The notes under the pieces were generated by a model that made no database searches, was not told the DNA's origin, and saw only the letters and a program-made list of their open reading frames with translations. DNA of 64,000 nucleotides from Phytophthora colocasiae (Eukaryota; Oomycota; Peronosporomycetes; Peronosporales; Peronosporaceae), in the NCBI GenBank assembly GCA_018806915.1, contig JAGKQI010000047.1:1715037-1779036 (forward strand), in the 5' to 3' direction. Positions 39,636-49,860 of the stretch are shown in pieces. Position 1 is the stretch's first letter. Every line of letters starts with the position of its first letter. The position numbers and the translations under genes are program-made.

Positions 39636-41217
39636 ATGGAGACAACAAGCTCAGCATGCAGCGCGCTGGTGGTCTCTCACGACCGTCAAGGCCTAGAAAC
39701 TATTGTGAATCCCGGTTGTATTGAGCGCCGCCAGCAGATATTACTCCGAGAGGACATCGTTGTCAATGGAGCCGGAGTCGTAGAGCAGCTGGGGCATGCC
39801 TTACAAAATTCGCAAGTACGAACGGATGAGAAGCTTCTTGAAGTTGCTCAGTACGCTCACGATCACGCAATTCATACGGCTGCGGACACAGAGAAGCGCT
39901 TGGGGTCTCGTATAGGCAAGTACTTTGAAGATGTCCAAGTCCATTTGGAAGCGACAAACAAGATCCAAATCGATAGCCAAGCTGCTGAAACAAATGCACG
40001 TCTTGTTGGTGTCGTTCAAGATGTTCATGACCGCGTCGACACAAGTATGAAGACATCATTTGAGAAGTTTGCTATAGAGCTAGGTCAAAAGGTCAACACT
40101 ACTTTGACGGCGATGGAGGGCGCGATAAATGAACACAAGAAAACACATGCTTCCGAATGTGAGCTGCGCCTCGGTGCAGCACTTAAATCGTCTCACGACG
40201 CTTTCGAGGCTGCTACGGACCTGCAAGCGGAGTGGATTGAGAGAAGACTAAACGCCAAGCTGAAGAAGGCAGTAGAGGCAGAAAGTAAAAAGCTTCAACT
40301 CGCTCAGCAATCGCATTTGATCAAGCAAGAAAAACATTTACAGGGACAAGCTGCTAAACTGGCAAAATCACACGCCAGCAGTGTTGAGGAGCGCCTACAA
40401 CAAAGAATCAATAGCGCGATGGATGCCGCTCGCCTACAGACCCTCAGCAAGCTTGATGAACGCTTCGGTGACATGTCGAGTACATTGGAGTGTGACAAAG
40501 TGGCACTGAAACGAGAACTTTGATGATATTCACAGCAACAGAGTTAAACTTGAGGCAAAGATTCAATCGCAGCTCAGTGATTTTCAGGCCGCGTCTTCCA
40601 GAAGAAACTGCAAATTGCAGCATCAAATGGCTCAGCTAATTGCAGCTGCCGATCGCTTGAACACTCGCCTTTCGAGTATAGAAAATCAAGATGCACAAGA
40701 AATCAGTTTGCCTTGCAATAACACAGACACAGATGATCTTACTATCGAAGTATTGGATCCAAAACCAGTGGACTGACTTCTCCGGCTACATCACCTATGG
40801 TAGACAACCATGTACCGAAAAGCGCTTCATCGTTGCAAGACGATCTACATCCAGTTACTTCATCATCCGCGGTAGACAACCAGGTATCGGAAAGTGATCC
40901 ATCCTCGCAGGACGATCAGCATTTGTCAGAAGGACAGGTTGAGCTCCTACTCTGTGAAAATTCGGATAGCGGTGGACACTGCCATACTAACGGCACTTCT
41001 AAATCAGATCAACTTGGGAATACAGGCTCTTCTTCGAAAGCCACGGTCACCAACGATCCCATCACCAATCAAACACAGCACGGATAATAAAGCCTCACTG
41101 ATTCCAAGCCGGATCGTCAAACAACGATCGGGTATCCCACGAAATACCGCTGTACCAATCCAACGAGCTGCTGGACTTCTAACTACAGCCAGAGAAGCAG
41201 CGATGAAACAAATCTAA
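39636..41217 (+). pseudogene. Degenerate coiled-coil ORF carried by hAT-2
   Basis: The first frame runs 295 codons from the ATG at 39636 to a stop at 40521. It is helical and charged, with coiled-coil-like stretches (AADTEKRLGSRIGKYFEDVQ, KKLQLAQQSHLIKQEKHLQ). The same kind of sequence continues past the stop in another frame (DDIHSNRVKLEAKIQSQLSD to VLDPKPVD, ending 40776), then in a third (MVDNHVPKSASSLQDDLH... with a repeated VDNxVxxSxxSxQDD unit, ending 41087), then a basic stretch to 41217. At least two frameshifts. I do not recognise the family. It may be an accessory ORF of the transposon or a captured host gene. Confidence 0.55.
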
Positions 41218-41415
41218 GTGCGAGCTTCGAAACGTGAAAAAGAATTACGGAAACGCAAACACTGAAGCAAGAAAGACTCGATAAGGAGTATAAGCTGCAA
41301 ACGCAACTTGTGCTTGGAAGCTTGAGGTTCGTGGTCAGCTCTAACATTGCAGTTGACATACATAATTTGATGTACGTGGTGGTTCAGAAAAAAATAAAGA
41401 ACACCAAAATGCATT

Positions 41416-43790
41416 TTATTCATCTTGGCAATCCTCATCTAGTTCACTGTCAAATAAACAAGACGCTACCTCGCGTTCCCATCGTGCAGCAAATGGTATG
41501 TTGACTTGACATGAAGACAGGGGGACTAACACGTTTGCCGGAACTGCCTGCTCCAACTCTGAATCTGTTAGCCGGGGGCAATTTACCACGTCGACAAACT
41601 TTCGATTCCGATTCAAAAAGGAGCACATATCGATATTGTGCTTCGCAATACTAGTGCGATGGCTGGTAACAAGCATACCACTTATGCCGAAATCCCTCTC
41701 GATCTGTGCTGAAGATGCTGGAATTGCGTAGATGACCCGTGCTGCGATAGGTAATAGTCGATAGTTGTTTTCATCATGTTGGCGCTTCCAAAAGTGCAAA
41801 ATTGATTCGGTTTTGGCCGTCGTCGTAAGCAGCCTACTGGGATCGGAGAACCACCTTTCGAGCTCTTCATCAATGCGTGCTTCGTGAACGTTACGCTGCT
41901 CCACGTGTTCGGCCTCTTCTTCAGCAAATTCCATAAGTTCCTCAGAAAATACTTGAGTGCAGGCTGGAAGGAAGGGAACTCGATAAATGATGATAGAGAC
42001 TCGAAACCGACGGCAACCGCTGCGGTATCTCGCAATTAGAGGGCGTACCGTACACTTCTGCTGGAGCTGAAGTTTGAGAGCTACTTGTCGATATGGTCAA
42101 CATTAACGCTCGCAACCGCCTCAGTACGGCATCCTTCACACTAGCAAATATTTCGACTAACAGCGCCTTCATCCATCTCGCAGGTGGGGCTGCTCCGGGT
42201 CGATGATCAACTGTTCGTTGCAAAGGCGGACGATCTTTGCTAGGTTGACGTCTTGATTTTTTAGGGACGGGTGCAGTAGCATCTGAACTTCCGGGATGAA
42301 AGACGACTCACGAATCCGTGCGTTATCCGTGTAGCGAGCGAAGAAATTTTTATGGAACAACTTAGCAAGTAGTGCTCGTGTCGATTTCACGAGTCTTGTA
42401 AGGTCTCGGACTTGGTAAAAAGTGGGGCTTCTGTTGAGGCTCGCATTTTGTCTTTGGAGAGGTTGAGTTTCATCCAGGATAGTTTTGCGCAGTCGAAAGA
42501 TCGACAAAAGGACATCAACTTGGTTTGTGTCCTCCTTTTGACTCTTGACATTTAATGCCATGATAGGGTTCAGAAGCCCATACAGCTGAAGCAGGCTCAA
42601 CTTGTCGTCAGCAATTGGAAGTGGCTCTGGTGTTGATTTTCGCTCCCGAATAGCTTTGTCAATACGTTCCTGGAACCAATCTTCGAGTTGGTCCCATTTT
42701 TCGAGCAATCGCCGGACAACTTTAGCGAAGCTCATGAATCGGTGCTCTTGTGTTCGATTAATTGGGTTGTAGCACCAGCGTTTGCCATCTCACAAAGTTC
42801 TGAGAAGAGACTCCCCATTGAGGCGTTGGAGCGAACGGCGTATGTTGTACTTTTGATGCGAGTAACCAATTCGGTGGCTGGTAAGTTCTTAGAGGTCTTT
42901 CGCTGAGGGGTGATACCAAACGCGTTTTTTGTAGCAGCGTTCGTAAGGTGGGGTATGCACCATTCCCATTGGAGACCGATTCCCTTCGTCATCATCCACT
43001 TAACATCAGGGCCAGCGTCACTAGTGGAGCCGTAAAAATCTTTCGTGGATAGCCCAAAATCTTTTAGTAGCTCTGTAATCCAGCGCTTAAATGATTCACG
43101 GCTTCCGGCGCTTCTTTCCCCATACATCGGTTCATAGTGGCGAGTACCAAGAAGGATCGACTGGAATTCCCAGTTGTTGTCGACAAAATACACCCTCAGA
43201 CCAAGATATTTGGTCGCCCTCTGTGTCTTGGAAGACCAAAAATCACACACCATTGAGAATGACGCCACGTTGTTAATTCTGCTGCATTGTAGATGGGATT
43301 GAATAGCCTGTCGTGCTTGAATAAAGCTCAGCAATAGCTCGCGTTACTGTGTCGTTATTGAGAGTCGCTCGGAACTCGTCTGCAACCACCAAGTCTGCGA
43401 GCAATTCCGATTCTTCGTATTCTCCGAACCGAAACGGGAGATTGTTGTTCACCACACGCAGCGTCTCGAGCAGCAATGTCATTCTTCTGCTATCAGCTCC
43501 ACTCAGCAATAGCACATCGTATGCGTTCTAGCTCCTTAGCTCGGTTACGTTTCCTGGTGTTCTCGGCTGTGATTTTACTGGCTGTCAACATGTGCTTGTC
43601 GTTAAGATGCTTGGTAGCTTTAGACGTATTACCAAACAGTTGAATTATCTTGTTATCACGACGACATTCGAGGCTTCCTTGGCATATCCAGCAAATGTAT
43701 TCCTTGCCTTCAAGCGTGGAAGTAACGCGTACCCCAGTCTAGAATTATTGATCGTTCACCACGGCGTCTTGGTAGTACCTTAAACCCCTC
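41416..43790 (-). pseudogene. Broken hAT transposase of hAT-2
   Basis: On the minus strand, pieces in several frames line up as one hAT transposase. Near 43780-43590 is a BED zinc finger (YICWICQGSLECRR ... TKHLNDKHML). Next are 43515-43273 and 43334-42732 with FSMVCDFWSSKTQRATKYLG and TSDAGPDVKWMM, then 42735-42169 (KVVRRLLEKWDQLEDWF to LLHPSLKNQDVN), then 41934-41416 with the dimerisation region (ILHFWKRQHDENNYRLLPIA, IPASSAQIERDFGISGM). Frame breaks near 43300, 42735, 42180 and 41940 mean no full protein can be made. Its order and orientation are intact, so decay followed insertion. Confidence 0.82.
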
Positions 43791-44442
43791 TATGGCGGCA
43801 CATAGTTTCGTGGTATTGCTTGGGTAACGTGCATCGGCACAGATACTGACGAATCTTGAACTAGCAAACAATGCTGCCATGGACAGATGGTGGAAGGTCG
43901 GGCGCAGGTGTATGCTGGTTCATGCCAGACATTGCCGTCTCCACGAGTGCTGTGAGTGGCCCCCGACCCTACTGTCTGTACTGGATGACCTGGTTGCTGG
44001 GTACTACCCACAGGACCGATGTCAGCATCTTCTTCTCGAGAGCGTTGACTCTGCTCTTGTGAACGGTGAAGGCGGAGTAGACGCTGAATTGTTGTTTTGA
44101 GGGTTGATACAGAAGATGTTGGGCCTACAACGCGATAGTAGCGAAACTGTTGTAGGGGCTTGAGTTGGGGGGGGCACTGCCAAATGTAGTGTGAGCTGAG
44201 ATCAGAGCCGAGTGCTCTGGAAAGATCTTTGAGTCGTTTCGCGTTTCATATCTTCGATAAGAACAGTAGCCAATAGGTGCTCTCGTTGTTACAACTTAAA
44301 GCCGTAACTCCAAACCTGAAACTCCAAACCTCCGTTCAGGTTTGAAGTCAGGATGGGTTTCATAGCCAAACCACGAAACCTACTTGTTTTGGTTCAGAAC
44401 AACGGGGAAGTAACGTTCAAACCAAATTTCAGCGCTTTCCTC
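43791..44442. other. Right subterminal region of hAT-2
   Basis: About 650 bases of noncoding transposon DNA with an 8-G run near 44167 and CCAAACC/GGTTTGG motifs in the last 150 bases. Confidence 0.5.
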
Positions 44443-44467
44443 GGTTTGGTTTGTTCAAGGTGTGAAA
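44443..44467 (-). repeat. Right terminal inverted repeat of hAT-2
   Basis: Plus strand GGTTTGGTTTGTTCAAGGTG then TGAAA, the inverted partner of 39452-39476. Confidence 0.75.
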
Positions 44468-44500
44468 TATCCTTTCGGAGACAGTTAGCAGTCCTAGTCT

Positions 44501-44516
44501 GTCATTCTTCAAAAAG
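44501..44516 (+). promoter_or_regulatory. Inr+FPR core promoter of C2
   Basis: GTCATTCTTCAAAAAG, about 45-60 bases before the ATG at 44560. It lies only about 35 bases inside the right edge of hAT-2, so the core promoter is intact but upstream elements have been displaced by 5 kb. Confidence 0.72.
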
Positions 44517-44559
44517 CGCTTTCGGCAACAAGTCCAACAACCACAACCAACTACCAATC

Positions 44560-45543
44560 ATGGCCGCCATCCCCTCTACCTTCAAGGCCTACGAGTACCA
44601 GCACTTCGGTGACTTCCTCGAAGAGATCAAGTTCAACCAGGCCGCGGAGCAGAAGCCCGTGCAGCCCCACGAGGTCAAGATCAAGGTCTTCAGTGCGTCG
44701 CTCAACCCCATCGACTACAAGATCGGCCTCTACGCGTCCATGATCCTGTCCACCATGGCGTCTCCCGAGCACCCGTACCGCGTGGGCCACGACCTGTCGG
44801 GTAAAGTGGTGGAAGTCGGCAGTGACGTGAAGGACTACCAGGTGGGCGACGAGGTGTACGCCATGCCGTGGTTCGACGCCACGGGGACGTTCGCCGAGTA
44901 CATCAACGTGGACACGAAGCGCGTGGCGCACAAGCCCAGCAACATGTCGTGGAACGAGGCTGCGGGTGTTCCTCTGGCTGGTCAAACGAGTTGGCAGGCG
45001 CTGGTGACGTACGGCAAGCTGCAGAAGGGTCAGCGCGTGCTGATTCTCGGTGGAAGCAGCGGTACGGGTCTGTTCGCCATCCAGATCGCCAAGGCTCTGG
45101 GTGCTGAGGTATTGGCCACATGCAGCCACCGCAACGTGGAGCTGGTCAAGTCTCTGGGTGCCGACCAGGTGATCGACTACACGACGGAGAAGTGGGCTGA
45201 CGTGGTGGCGGAGCACTCGGTGGACCTCATCTACGACTGCGGTGTGGAGTCCCAGTCGTGGAACGATGCGGCGCAGAAGGTGTTGAAGACGCAGACCGGC
45301 ATCTTCGTGACCATCGGCGTGATCGAGAACCCGGTGGAGTCGGCCATCGGTGCCACGCAGAACCAGATCTTCAATGCGCCGTGCACGGAGTACCTGTTGG
45401 AATTGAAGAAGTTGATCGAGGCCGGTCAGGTGAAGACGATCATCGACTCGGTGCACCCTTTGGAGAACCTGGTGGAGGCCATGAAGATCTGTATGTCGCA
45501 CCGCGCGAAGGGCAAGATCATTATCGAGGTGGCCAAGGAGTAA
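44560..45543 (+). CDS. MDR-7 (C2): quinone oxidoreductase-like reductase
   Basis: 327 residues beginning MAAIPSTFKAYEYQHFGDF, ending IIIEVAKE at a TAA. It has SASLNPIDYKIGLYAS and VLILGGSSGTGLFAIQIAKA. It is nearly identical to C3 throughout and to C1 except for local patches (NMSWNEAAGV here). The upstream in-frame extension consists of transposon and promoter sequence and is rejected. The gene is intact, but its upstream region was replaced by hAT-2, so its expression may differ from C3, which keeps the original divergent promoter. Confidence 0.88.
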   Translation: MAAIPSTFKAYEYQHFGDFLEEIKFNQAAEQKPVQPHEVKIKVFSASLNPIDYKIGLYASMILSTMASPEHPYRVGHDLSGKVVEVGSDVKDYQVGDEVYAMPWFDATGTFAEYINVDTKRVAHKPSNMSWNEAAGVPLAGQTSWQALVTYGKLQKGQRVLILGGSSGTGLFAIQIAKALGAEVLATCSHRNVELVKSLGADQVIDYTTEKWADVVAEHSVDLIYDCGVESQSWNDAAQKVLKTQTGIFVTIGVIENPVESAIGATQNQIFNAPCTEYLLELKKLIEAGQVKTIIDSVHPLENLVEAMKICMSHRAKGKIIIEVAKE

Positions 45544-45893
45544 CTGGTTAGGATAGCTAGACAACGTGATACGAATGCATGTATCTATTAATTTTTCGAC
45601 GTTTCATGCGTTGTTCCTAACTATTGAGTCTAAGAATCTTGAGTAAAGACTCTTTACTGAAAGATAGGAAAAAAGATGTCGTGAATTAATGACGTCGGGA
45701 CGATCGTAGTTCTTGAGGCGTTGATACACGTACCTGCATATCTGGTCCGCTAGATCCCAAGCCAGTGAGAACTTTCAAGATCAAAATTTGCGAAGGAGTA
45801 AAGGTTTTTGCCAGCGAGGAGTTACATGCGTATCGCTTCAAAGCAAGTAGTACAATGTCATTGGAGTTTAAAGTGCTGTCATCGATCCACTTC
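45544..45893. other. Junction between duplicated units I and II
   Basis: About 350 bases. The first 25 (to GCTAGACAACGTG near 45568) match the sequence after C3 and then diverge, so the right border of the duplicated block is here. The rest shows no gene. Confidence 0.5.
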
Positions 45894-46880
45894 CTACTCC
45901 CTCGCCACCTCAATAATGATTTTGCCGCGTGCGCGATGCGACATACAGATTTTCACCGCCTCAGGGACATCCTCCAGCGGGTGGACCGAGTCGATGATCG
46001 TCTTGAGCTTACCAGCTTCAGCTAGTTTCTTCAATTCCACCAAGAATTCGGTGCACGGGGCGTTAAAGATCTGATGGAGCGTAGCGCCAATTGGCGACTC
46101 GATGGGCTTGTCCACCGTCAGAATCGTCACGAAGATGCCCGTTTGCTCCTTGAGCTTCTTCTGCGCGACATCGTTCCACGACGCAGCATCATATCCGCAG
46201 TCATAAATGAGATCAATGGAGTGGTCGGCCAGCGCCTCGCTCCACTTCTCTTTCGTGTAGTCGATGACTTGGTCAGCGCCCAGAGACTTGACCAGCTCCA
46301 CGTTACGAGCGCTGCACGTCACGAACACTTCAGCACCAGAAGCTTTGGCGATCTGGATGGCAAACGTGCCGGTGCCACTGCTTCCGCCAATGATCAGCAC
46401 GCGTTGACCCTTTCGGAGCTTCCCGTACGTGTGGATCGCCTGCCAGCTCGTTTGACCAGCCAACGGCACACCCGCTGCTTCGTTCCACGTCATGTTGGTC
46501 GGCTTGTGCGCGAGAAACTTGGTGTCCACGTTAATGTATTCGCCGAAGCTGCCGATAGCGTCGAGCCAGGGCATGGCGTACACCTCGTCGTTGATCTTGT
46601 AATCCTTGACGTCGCTGCCAAGCTCGACGACCTTACCGGCCAGATCGAAGCCGAGACGGAACGGATTCTCCGGGGTCGGGTGCGTGGACACCAGGGCAGG
46701 TCCGTACTGGATCATCTTGTAGTCGATCGGGTTCAAGGCGGCACTGAAGACCTTGACACGCACCTCATTCGGACGTAGAGGTTTCTGAGCAGCATTCGGA
46801 TTCAGTTTGATTTGTTTGAGAGGATCCTCGCCGAAGCTTTCGTACTGGTAGACCTTGAACGTCGCAGGAATAGTCGACAT
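45894..46880 (-). CDS. MDR-8 (A2): A-type quinone oxidoreductase-like reductase
   Basis: 328 residues beginning MSTIPATFKVYQYESFGEDP. It has SAALNPIDYKMIQYGPALV and VLIIGGSSGTGTFAIQIAKA, and ends IIIEVARE. It is the only full A-type gene: A1 is its truncated copy, and MDR-3 shares its N-terminal style. It differs from B and C types by CGYDAASWNDVAQKKLKEQ and by LRKGQRVL where others have LQKGQRVL. The ATG at 46880 follows a minus-strand core promoter at 46931-46946; a longer upstream frame is rejected because it runs through that promoter. Confidence 0.87.
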   Translation of the reverse strand: MSTIPATFKVYQYESFGEDPLKQIKLNPNAAQKPLRPNEVRVKVFSAALNPIDYKMIQYGPALVSTHPTPENPFRLGFDLAGKVVELGSDVKDYKINDEVYAMPWLDAIGSFGEYINVDTKFLAHKPTNMTWNEAAGVPLAGQTSWQAIHTYGKLRKGQRVLIIGGSSGTGTFAIQIAKASGAEVFVTCSARNVELVKSLGADQVIDYTKEKWSEALADHSIDLIYDCGYDAASWNDVAQKKLKEQTGIFVTILTVDKPIESPIGATLHQIFNAPCTEFLVELKKLAEAGKLKTIIDSVHPLEDVPEAVKICMSHRARGKIIIEVARE

Positions 46881-47397
46881 GGTGAAGTTGGGTTGGTGTT
46901 GCTGGTAGCGGAGAATTGTGGTCAGCCTGGTAGTTTTAAGAATGAGATCGATAGAAGTGAGTGATGCTGCAATGATCGGCCACACACCATAATGTAAACG
47001 AAAAGAGACACGTATTCTGCTAGGGAGATTTTTTAACAACTCTATCAAACCGTTTGACGTAAGCACCAGCTGCGAACAGCAAAAAAAGTGGCGCATAAGC
47101 AACGTCATCGTGTCAACTCTGTAAAGACTTTTTACTAAAGAGTCAAGAAAGCAACACCAACAACCGATAGGCGTCTTTGTCTAAATGTAACACCAAACCA
47201 AGCTGACGGAGTTCAGCTTTTACCATTTCTAACAGCGAAGGGCGATCGACGGAGACCTTCTTCAGTTGGTTCACTAATATCCAAACTAGACAGGTAGTTC
47301 TCCTTGTGTAGTATCCTGTCTTATGCTCGGCAGCTACCGCTTCGTACAGTTGAAAGGAAGTTCATTCTTCTTATACAGTTCGTCACCTACGAGTCAC
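46881..47397. other. Intergenic region between A2 and B2
   Basis: About 515 bases, homologous to 37610-38019 with extra segments, including TTTTTACTAAAGAGTCAAGA near 47130. It holds the A2 core promoter; no gene seen. Confidence 0.55.
46931..46946 (-). promoter_or_regulatory. Inr-type core promoter of A2
   Basis: Minus strand CTCATTCTTAAAACTA, about 50-65 bases before the ATG at 46880. The same string is kept at 37647-37662 before fragment A1. Confidence 0.6.
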
Positions 47398-48369
47398 CTA
47401 CTCCTTGGCGATCTCGATGACGATCTTGCCACGGGCACGACTCGACATCTGCACCTTAAACGCCTCAATGACATTTTCCAGCGGGTGCACCGAATCAATA
47501 ATGGTCTTCACCTGACCAGCCTCGATCAGCTTCTTCATCTCCAGCAGATACTCCGTGCACGGCGCATTGAAGATCTGGTGGAACGTGGCTCCAATGGTCG
47601 ACTCGATAGGCTTGTCAACCGTCAGGATCGTCACGAAAATGCCCGTCTTCTCCTTCAACACCTTCTGGGCCGCATCATTCCACGAAGCAGGCTCCATGCC
47701 GCAATCGTAGATGAGATCAATCGAGTGCTCCACCAACACTTCGCTCCACTTCACCTTCGTGTAGTCAATGACCACGTCAGCACCCAGAGACCTCACCAGC
47801 TCCACGTTACGAGCACTGCACGTCGTGATCACCTCAGCACCGAGCGCCTTAGCGATCTGAATGGCGAACACGCCCGTACCGCTGCTTCCACCGATAATGA
47901 GCACGCGCTGACCCTTCTGTAGCTTGCCGTACGTCACTAGCGCCTGCCAGCTCGTCTGACCCGCCAACGGCACCCCCGCCGCCTCGTTCCACGACATGTT
48001 GCTGGGCTTGGGTGCCACGAACTTGGTCTCAATGTTAATGTATTCGCCAAATGTGCCGAAGTTAACGAAGCCGGGCATAGCGAAGATCTCGTCGCCCACC
48101 TTGTAGTCCTTCACGTCACTGCCGATCTCCACGACTTTACCAGCCATGTCGAAGCCCACACGGAATGGGTTCTCGGCAGTGGGAGCGTGCGGTAGGATGT
48201 GTGGACCGTACTTGACCAATTTGTAGTCCACGGGGTTCACAGCGGCGCTGAAGATCTTGACACGGAGCTCGTCCGCCTTGAGTGGCTTGTGGGTGGCATT
48301 CGCATTGAACTTGATCTCCTCTAGGGGCTCGCCGTACTTGTAGTACTCGTAGGCCTTGAAGGTGGTAGG
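47398..48369 (-). pseudogene. MDR-9 (B2): B-type MDR gene cut from its start codon by a copia insertion
   Basis: All but the first four codons of a B-type MDR gene: the frame is intact from PTTFKAYEYYKYGEP to KIVIEIAKE. At 48369 the coding sequence stops at a target-site copy and the copia LTR begins. The missing ATG GCG TCC ATC is found 7.5 kb away at 55880-55869 (minus strand), with its core promoter behind it. The separated parts together account for a 327-codon gene like B1. No in-frame ATG replaces the start before the internal VNPVDYK region, so this copy is probably null unless transcription from the LTR rescues it. The stretch 47825-47915 matches MDR-3 rather than B1, a sign of gene conversion. 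Confidence 0.9.
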
Positions 48370-48647
48370 TGTTGAGGTTAGGGCTCGTTCACAGGGACCA
48401 CCTCTACACCGTGTCTTCTATAAACTAATAACGAAGAGACACGGTACTTTTGACTCTAATAAATAATGTACTAAAATGTCTGTGACATCAGTACGATGAA
48501 TGGTAGCGGCAATTCTAGACTACGTTTCTGAATGCCGCATACTATTTTCTAGTAAGTAGCTATCTACTTTCTTAAACATTAATCTTACTTCTTCTTTTCT
48601 CTCTTCTACCCTACTTCCTTCAAGCTGCGCCCAAGTTCCCCGCAACA
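48370..48647 (+). repeat. 5' LTR of the copia element
   Basis: Starts TGTTGAGGTTAGGG and ends CCCCGCAACA, the TG...CA ends of LTRs. It is adjacent to GTAGG on the left and the primer-binding site on the right. A TATAAAC string near 48420 could be part of its promoter. Confidence 0.93.
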
Positions 48648-48659
48648 GGTTATGAGCCC
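48648..48659 (+). promoter_or_regulatory. Primer-binding site, half-tRNA(iMet) type, containing the gag ATG
   Basis: GGTTATGAGCCC directly follows the LTR. It is complementary to the anticodon arm of initiator methionine tRNA, as in Drosophila copia, which is primed by a tRNA(iMet) half. The ATG inside it (48652) opens the gag frame MSPQQASSDDFRLSGAKNF. Confidence 0.7.
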
Positions 48660-49860
48660 TCAGCAAGCCTCAAGTGACGACTTCCGACTCTCTGGTGCTA
48701 AGAATTTCGACGTCTGGAAGGCCTGAGTCAGTGCATCGCTCGATGGCAAGCATCTGCTCGGTTTCTGTCACCAAGAAGGATTACAATGGGGTCAGTGAAG
48801 ACGAAGATGAAGACTCCGACGACCACCTGGCTGGAGTCCGGGACGACGACGAAGCTGCCTCCGCCAAGTTCTCCGGCTGGCATCGACTCGGATGAGGTCG
48901 ACTCTCGAGGACAGCTCGGATGAGCTGCAGCCCAGCGACGGCGACGACACTCCGCCATCAAAGAAAACCAAGCGCGCTGATCTTCCCATCGTTCGCCCGT
49001 TTGCTGAGCGCGACGCCAGCCGGGATCGTAAACAAGTCAAGCTGACGCAAGCCTACACCGCCGTCTGCTCGACACCTTCGTCGTATGGAAGCGCAAACCA
49101 AGGCTTTCCTGATGAAGACGATGGATGATACTCATATCCGTCTTGTCAAGAACCTGACAACGGCCTTCGACATCTTTCAGGCCATCTGTACCAAGTACGA
49201 GGGTGCAGCCTTTCATGGCGACCCCTACTTCATCCAGCATTTCCTTATGGAGATCAAGTACGAAGAAGGCGGTGATCTGACCAGCTTCTTCCTTGAGCTG
49301 GAAAACGCGATGAAAGCCGCGTCTGAAGCAACCGAGTCTCCCTTGACCGATGGACAGAAGTCATTATACCTGTTCCACTCGATGCCAAAGACTTGGAAGC
49401 GATGATCTCCGAGTTTGGAAAGGTGTGCGGAAGTATATCCCGTACGATGAACTCAAGATGAGTATTGAGACCAAGGTTCGCGAGATCCAAGCTCAAGAAC
49501 GTTACAGCCGCATCAAAGGGACACCTGAGAGTCTATCAACTCAGGCTGAACGGGCCCTCATTGCTCCTTCTCAGGATTCCGCGTTGGCCGCTCAAGCATC
49601 TGTCCCAGTTGATGTCTGCAGCTACTGTCAGAAACCACGTCACAACATCCGTCAGTGCCGTACTCTGCAGAAGGACTTACGTGATGGATGTGTCAAGGCA
49701 GGCAATGTTCTTCCTGCCAACTTCGGAGTTACGAGGTCCCAAACAACTACCGGTCGCATCCTTACAACAACAACAACCAAGGGCGATCTGGACGTGGAGG
49801 TGGATCATGGCACCAAATGGTCGCGGCGGTCGTGGTGGTGGACGTGGCCGCGGTAACTAC
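48652..49860 (+). pseudogene. copia gag region, degenerate
   Basis: Starts at the ATG inside the primer-binding site: MSPQQASSDDFRLSGAKNF then DVWKA and a TGA at 48724 where the sequence otherwise fits Arg (CGA). It continues with changes of frame: VTKKDYNGVSEDEDEDSDD, then QTKAFLMKTMDDTHIRLV with FLMEIKYEEGGDLTSFFLEL (49085-49405, UBN2-type gag core), then another frame with the CCHC zinc knuckle CSYCQKPRHNIRQC (49614-49655). It ends in a Gly/Asn-rich low-complexity tail, (GNN)n near 49870-49940. At least three disruptions. Confidence 0.8.

Larger units (their letters stand above)
39452..44467. mobile_element. hAT-type DNA transposon (hAT-2) inserted in the B/C promoter of unit I
   Basis: 5.0 kb bounded by 25-base imperfect terminal inverted repeats (39452-39476 and 44443-44467; consensus TTTCAC-C-C-TGAACAAACC-AAACC, three mismatches). 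Both subterminal regions are rich in AAACCAAACC and CCAAACC units in opposed orientation, as usual for hAT ends. The flanks CGTGAGGATATT and GTGAAATATCC are an imperfect duplication of GTGAAATAT, which occurs once in the matching promoter of unit II (56312-56320). Inside are a degenerate coiled-coil ORF on the plus strand and a broken hAT transposase on the minus strand. Confidence 0.8.

Noticed and set aside
44551..45564. Open frame of over 330 codons antisense to C2 (and equivalents antisense to C1 and C3)
   Set aside because: It is rich in H, R, L, V and D, which is what the complement of GC-rich, strongly biased codons gives. It follows the MDR gene exactly in every copy and has no motif of its own.
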